This document shows, one piece after another, positions 60,869 to 64,000 of a stretch of DNA of 64,000 nucleotides. Position numbers and translations under genes: made by a program. The notes below the pieces were generated by a model. That model saw nothing but the letters and a program-made list of their open reading frames with translations, did not search any database and was not told the origin of the DNA. Source of the stretch: CAUZSH01 sp963582935 (GTDB lineage: Bacteria; Pseudomonadota; Gammaproteobacteria; Francisellales; Francisellaceae); contig CAUZSH010000001.1 in assembly GCA_963582935.1 (NCBI GenBank), positions 17,227 through 81,226 on the forward strand. Reading direction: 5' to 3'. Each line of letters opens with the position of its first letter. Within the stretch, counting starts at the first letter, position 1.

Positions 60869-61072
60869 ATCATTTCATCAGTACTATTAATATTAGCTGG
60901 AAATACATTTGCTAACAATGTCCACACTACGCATCCTATTTATGCATTAAATGATTCTAGTGCAAGTAAACCTTGGTTTGTGGGTGTGATTAGTATTCTC
61001 ATGAGAATGAACGGTCATTCGCATACTAACAACCCCCAACAATTGAAAAGCAGCACAAAAGATCGGCATTAG
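60869..61072 (+). pseudogene. Remnant of a small secreted protein without a start codon
   Basis: A 67-codon open frame (IISSVLLILAGNTFANNVHTT up to TAG) reads like a signal peptide plus short mature domain with many His and Asn residues. An in-frame TAA precedes it and there is no start codon, so it is at most a relic. The rest of 60665-61140 holds no gene I can support, only a short repeat, GGATTTGCA, twice at about 60681. Confidence 0.3.
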
Positions 61073-61140
61073 TTTAGAGAAGATAAAGCTAGCTTTGGCA
61101 ACATTGCCAGACAACCCTTCTGAACCACTTTCACAAATAT

Positions 61141-61692
61141 CTATATAACGATACCCGAAATAAAAATACTCACGGCATACAATAAAATAATGGCAACCAA
61201 CGATGAAAAATCTATTCCGCCCATGGGTGGTATATAGCGTTTAAATGGACGTAACACAGGCTCCGTTAATTGATATAAAACGACTGTCATCGGATTATAT
61301 GCCCCCGGTTGTGCGAACCAACTGGATATTGCCTGAATAATAATGGCATACATATAGACTTTCAATAAAAGCAAAAATAAATCTTTAATCGCCCATAAGA
61401 TAATAAAATGCGTGATAGGGAAATCATTCATCCAACTTAATAATGCAATCTCCCCCACTTGAATCACAAACATCAACAGCACTGCTGCCATATCAAGTCC
61501 GAAAAAACCAGGAATGATCCTACGTAATGGGATCAAAGGCGGATTGGTGATTTTCATTAAAAATTGGCAAATTGGGTTATAAAAATCCGCCTTCACCCAC
61601 TGCAATAAAAACCGCAACATCACGGCGGCAAGATATAAACTGAAAATTATACTGACTAAAAAGCTACCCGTACTAAGTGCTGCACCCGTCAT
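61141..61692 (-). CDS. YggT family membrane protein
   Basis: 183 residues, two YggT domains, each with two helices and the pattern NPICQFLMKITNPPLIPLRRIIP and NPMTVVLYQLTEPVLRPFKRYIP. The family is linked to osmotic tolerance and cell division contexts, but its molecular role is not known. It follows proC by 25 bases on the same strand, the common proC-yggT pair. Confidence 0.93.
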   Translation of the reverse strand: MTGAALSTGSFLVSIIFSLYLAAVMLRFLLQWVKADFYNPICQFLMKITNPPLIPLRRIIPGFFGLDMAAVLLMFVIQVGEIALLSWMNDFPITHFIILWAIKDLFLLLLKVYMYAIIIQAISSWFAQPGAYNPMTVVLYQLTEPVLRPFKRYIPPMGGIDFSSLVAIILLYAVSIFISGIVI

Positions 61693-61717
61693 GAATGTCC
61701 CTTATTAAAACGCAATA

Positions 61718-62563
61718 TTATTTGTTTGTTATTTGAGGTGCTTGTGAAAACAGCCCAGATAATTCTTTGCCACGTTTTACATTATTCAACATGGCCTGCT
61801 CCATCATATCACGGATACCTGATTTTTCTAGCGTACTCACTGCCGCTTCGGTAATTCCACCTTTTGAAGTCACCTTTAAACGTAACTTTTCCACGCTATC
61901 TGGAGACTCTAGCGCCATTCTCGCAGCACCATAAGCAGTTTGAGTGGTCAAAAGCTTTGCTTGCTTCTCACTTAAGCCTAATTTGATCGCCACATCCGAC
62001 ATAATCTCCATCATCAGAAAAAAGTAAGCGGGTCCTGAACCCGATAGCGCCCCAACCACATCCATTTGATGCTCTTCTTTTACCCAAACAGCAACACCAG
62101 AAGCACGCATAATATGCTCGGTTAAATTCTTCTGTTGCTCTGCTAAATGCTCATTCGCAAACATGCCACTCGCGCCACATTGTAACAACGCAGGGGTATT
62201 GGGCATCACTCTCACAATGGCCGTTTTTTCGCCAAACCATTGAGATAATTGCTGCATATCAACGCCCGCACAAATAGAGAGCACCAATGGCTGCTTTCGC
62301 TTAATTTGTTTCCCAATGGCTTCTACCACAGAGGGCAATGCCTGAGGCTTAACTGCTAATATGATCACACTACAGTTCTCAACCAATTCCACTTGATCCT
62401 TGCAACCGAACACGCCATAAGCCTGCTGAAACACATCCAATTTTTCTTGATTCTTATCACAAATCCATATTTTTTTGGCATTAAAACCACTACCGACCAA
62501 ACCTGAAACCATGCTTCTTGCCATGTTCCCACCGCCAATAAAACCGATTGTTGCTTGTCGCAT
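61718..62563 (-). CDS. proC: Pyrroline-5-carboxylate reductase
   Basis: Last step of proline synthesis: NAD(P)H-dependent reduction of pyrroline-5-carboxylate. 281 residues. Rossmann motif GFIGGGNMARSMVSGL; later AVKPQ, VRVMPNTPALLQCG and the C-terminal LSGSGPAYFFLMMEIM, KVTSKGGITEAAV. Complete. First of the proC-yggT pair. Confidence 0.96.
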   Translation of the reverse strand: MRQATIGFIGGGNMARSMVSGLVGSGFNAKKIWICDKNQEKLDVFQQAYGVFGCKDQVELVENCSVIILAVKPQALPSVVEAIGKQIKRKQPLVLSICAGVDMQQLSQWFGEKTAIVRVMPNTPALLQCGASGMFANEHLAEQQKNLTEHIMRASGVAVWVKEEHQMDVVGALSGSGPAYFFLMMEIMSDVAIKLGLSEKQAKLLTTQTAYGAARMALESPDSVEKLRLKVTSKGGITEAAVSTLEKSGIRDMMEQAMLNNVKRGKELSGLFSQAPQITNK

Positions 62564-62637
62564 CTAAAACTCCGAAGACCTATTTATAGTTAGTTAAATA
62601 TCATGGGGGTTATACCACATATTTCAAGCGAAAATCG

Positions 62638-62772
62638 TTATTTCTCAGATATGCCCCTAATAAAGAAAATCATGACCGACATTGTAAATATTGCCGCGAT
62701 AAGCAGTAGCAACCCTATTGCACTCTGATTCACCATTCCCACACTAGCAACAATCACACTGAACACCAACAT
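62638..62772 (-). CDS. Possible 44-residue membrane miniprotein
   Basis: An ATG frame with two hydrophobic segments (LVFSVIVASVGMV and AIGLLLLIAAIFTMSVMIFF) ending RGISEK, 74 bases upstream of proC on the same strand. An AGG lies about 12 bases before the ATG, which is far. No homologue is recalled. It could equally be chance coding in an AT-rich gap. Confidence 0.3.
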   Translation of the reverse strand: MLVFSVIVASVGMVNQSAIGLLLLIAAIFTMSVMIFFIRGISEK

Positions 62773-63247
62773 TCAAAACTCAAACCTACACTTTCAACAC
62801 CTAAGCCATCTCAGTGTAATCTATGGGCACGTTGACAGTGTGTTTTATGATAATTGTTGTGGGTATAAATTATGACGGAATAATTCTCAACGAGAGCAAA
62901 ACCTACATTTCCTATTTTGTGATTCAAAATGAGAGGAAATAACAATATTGAATGTTACACACACCAAGGAAACATCAAACCATATCGCCAAAAAAGGAAA
63001 TCAGTGGGTGTGTTTTTAACCTATGTCTACTTAACACCTATCTTAAGTTCTTCTTGTACCTCAACCACCACTTCTTTCTGAACCTTTAAAAATTTATAAT
63101 ACGAAAACCTACTAACACTATATGTTTTTAATAATAAGCTAATACTAATTTCATCATTTTCTGTTGGCTATGAGGTATGGCGTAATTATCGACTATTAAG
63201 AAGTGAAAAATTTGGACAGAAATTAGCTCACAGAGATTCGCTAGGTG
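62773..63247. other. Non-coding stretch
   Basis: Short inverted segments (ACACACC near 62959 and GGTGTGT near 63008) could form a long-looped stem. The plus-strand frame from about 63100 to 63309 is open but has no start and runs antisense into the next gene. I see no supported gene. Confidence 0.4.
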
Positions 63248-63655
63248 TTATGCGCTTGTTATTTCTCTTAGGAAGATATGAGCATCATACTCATCCTTAC
63301 GCTCTATGATTTTCCCATTATTAATTTTAAAAAAACTTTTTCCTTTATTTATAAAAGTTTTTTTAGTCGGCATATATCCTCTAAACTCTCCAGAATGTGT
63401 AAGCGTAGTCGTCCACTCACATACTACAACATTATTTTCGACATATAATTTATCACAAACAACTTTCATATCAGGAAATCCCATATACCATTCTTTAACT
63501 CTCTCCTGTAAGAGCTTAGTGCCTGAATATTCTAAATAACCTGTTGAACAATATATTTTAATATTCTGGTCGCAAAAATCATCAATAGTATTTAGATCTT
63601 TATTATCCCATAATCGCATATAATACTTTCTAATTAGCGCTATATTGCCATGCAT
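63248..63655 (-). CDS. SnoaL/NTF2-like domain protein
   Basis: 135 residues with the cone-shaped NTF2-like pattern: IRKYYMRLWDNKDLNTIDDF, then VKEWYMGFPDMKVVCDKLYVE, WTTTLTHSGEFRGYMPTKK and FFKINNGKIIERKDEYD. Such proteins include ester cyclases and small ligand-binding or catalytic domains; no specific reaction can be assigned. It lies in an otherwise degenerate region. Confidence 0.75.
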   Translation of the reverse strand: MHGNIALIRKYYMRLWDNKDLNTIDDFCDQNIKIYCSTGYLEYSGTKLLQERVKEWYMGFPDMKVVCDKLYVENNVVVCEWTTTLTHSGEFRGYMPTKKTFINKGKSFFKINNGKIIERKDEYDAHIFLREITSA

Positions 63656-63749
63656 CTTTCTTACCTTAAAGGATATTAGCTTGTTTTGTTACTATAAACT
63701 ATACTCCGCCGTGTGCCAGAAACCAATCATTAGACGTGTTAAACATTTG

Positions 63750-63911
63750 TCACCCACTTATAGTCACAAATAAATCCATGTCAACTAAAGGCATTGGATC
63801 TTTGTGCCAAATTGTAGATTCCTGTTGAGTAAATGGTAATTGCGTATTGCTCGGTCGCTCATAATAGATTGATGCATCCATGCCAAAATCGAATCGCACA
63901 CCGCGGGGAGA
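63750..63911 (-). pseudogene. Truncated frame containing the second copy of the shared sequence
   Basis: A 53-codon open stretch, from FDFGMDASIYYERPSNT to DLFVTISG, ending in TGA; upstream it breaks at TAA. It looks like the C-terminus of a lost protein whose family I do not recognise. The remainder of 63656-64000 holds no gene. Confidence 0.35.
63844..63895 (-). repeat. Degenerate sequence shared with the Fic locus, copy 2
   Basis: Minus-strand counterpart of 58070-58119. GATTCGATTTTGGCA and CTATTATGAGCGACCGAGCA match; the centre differs by two bases in length. Confidence 0.75.
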
Positions 63912-63952
63912 TTAATAAGGCTTCGAGCGCCCACCTCCGTACCGATCGTCCA

Positions 63953-63978
63953 AAAAACAAGGCTATAGTCTTGTTTTT
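63953..63978. terminator. Bidirectional hairpin terminator
   Basis: AAAAACAAG pairs perfectly with CTTGTTTTT around an 8-base loop. A and T runs on both sides would allow termination in either direction. Confidence 0.6.
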
Positions 63979-64000
63979 GAACACCACTACTGCGTATATG

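Noticed and set aside
63098..63309. Open plus-strand frame near the right end
   Set aside because: It has no usable start and its last part is antisense to the NTF2-like gene; no recognisable content.

Overview
The window reads as chromosomal DNA of a Gram-negative, AT-rich gammaproteobacterium. The evidence is LPS heptose and Kdo genes (hldD, waaA), BamD, a pilMNOPQ-aroK-aroB cluster, GlnD, a long GDH-180 type NAD-glutamate dehydrogenase and gammaproteobacterial RpsA, LigA and TruA. I cannot fix the order from sequence alone. The base composition and gene mix would suit Legionellales or Francisellales-like bacteria, but that is inference. || Layout. 1-0.8 kb: start of the ATP synthase operon (atpI, 5' part of atpB), running off the left edge. 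0.9-6 kb: a POT peptide transporter, a sugar-phosphate isomerase-type cupin, tRNA-Thr and tRNA-Asp, a Cys-loop (pLGIC-like) membrane protein, and dnaX with an A10 slippery tract. 6-12 kb: rpsA, a ROK sugar kinase, a frameshifted 2OG-Fe(II) oxygenase, a pair of 113-bp direct repeats, and ligA. 12-23 kb: the giant glutamate dehydrogenase, truA, a frameshifted minor pilin, an acyl-CoA-binding protein, a fused nucleoside-phosphorylase/esterase, bamD and rluD. 23-26.4 kb: one very large secreted chitinase with both GH18 and GH19 catalytic domains. 26.8-40 kb: plsY, hldD-waaA-ispA, ung, pilD-glnD, a DsbG-like lipoprotein, anmK and a sodium:neurotransmitter-type symporter. 40-53 kb: aroB-aroK-pilQPONM, gnd with a hexanucleotide repeat, topA, a thioesterase and dxs. 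|| 53.4-60.7 kb is accessory in character: an AT-rich lipoprotein gene whose 3' end is partly duplicated around an MFS transporter, a phage-like HTH protein, a Fic AMPylase with an operator-like palindrome cluster, an acyltransferase and a ComEC stump. YggT and ProC follow, then a mostly non-coding right end with an NTF2-like protein and degenerate DNA related to a sequence beside the Fic locus. || How it fits together. The type IV pilus parts (prepilin peptidase PilD, assembly proteins PilM-Q) lie near a damaged minor pilin and a ComEC reduced to its C-terminal tail, so the pilus may survive for purposes other than DNA uptake. Envelope biogenesis (BamD, PlsY, HldD, WaaA, acyltransferase, AnmK) and isoprenoid synthesis (Dxs, IspA) are dispersed. 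Three genes carry single frameshifts at or beside short simple tracts. They are either decaying, contingency loci or read errors, and this cannot be settled from the sequence alone.
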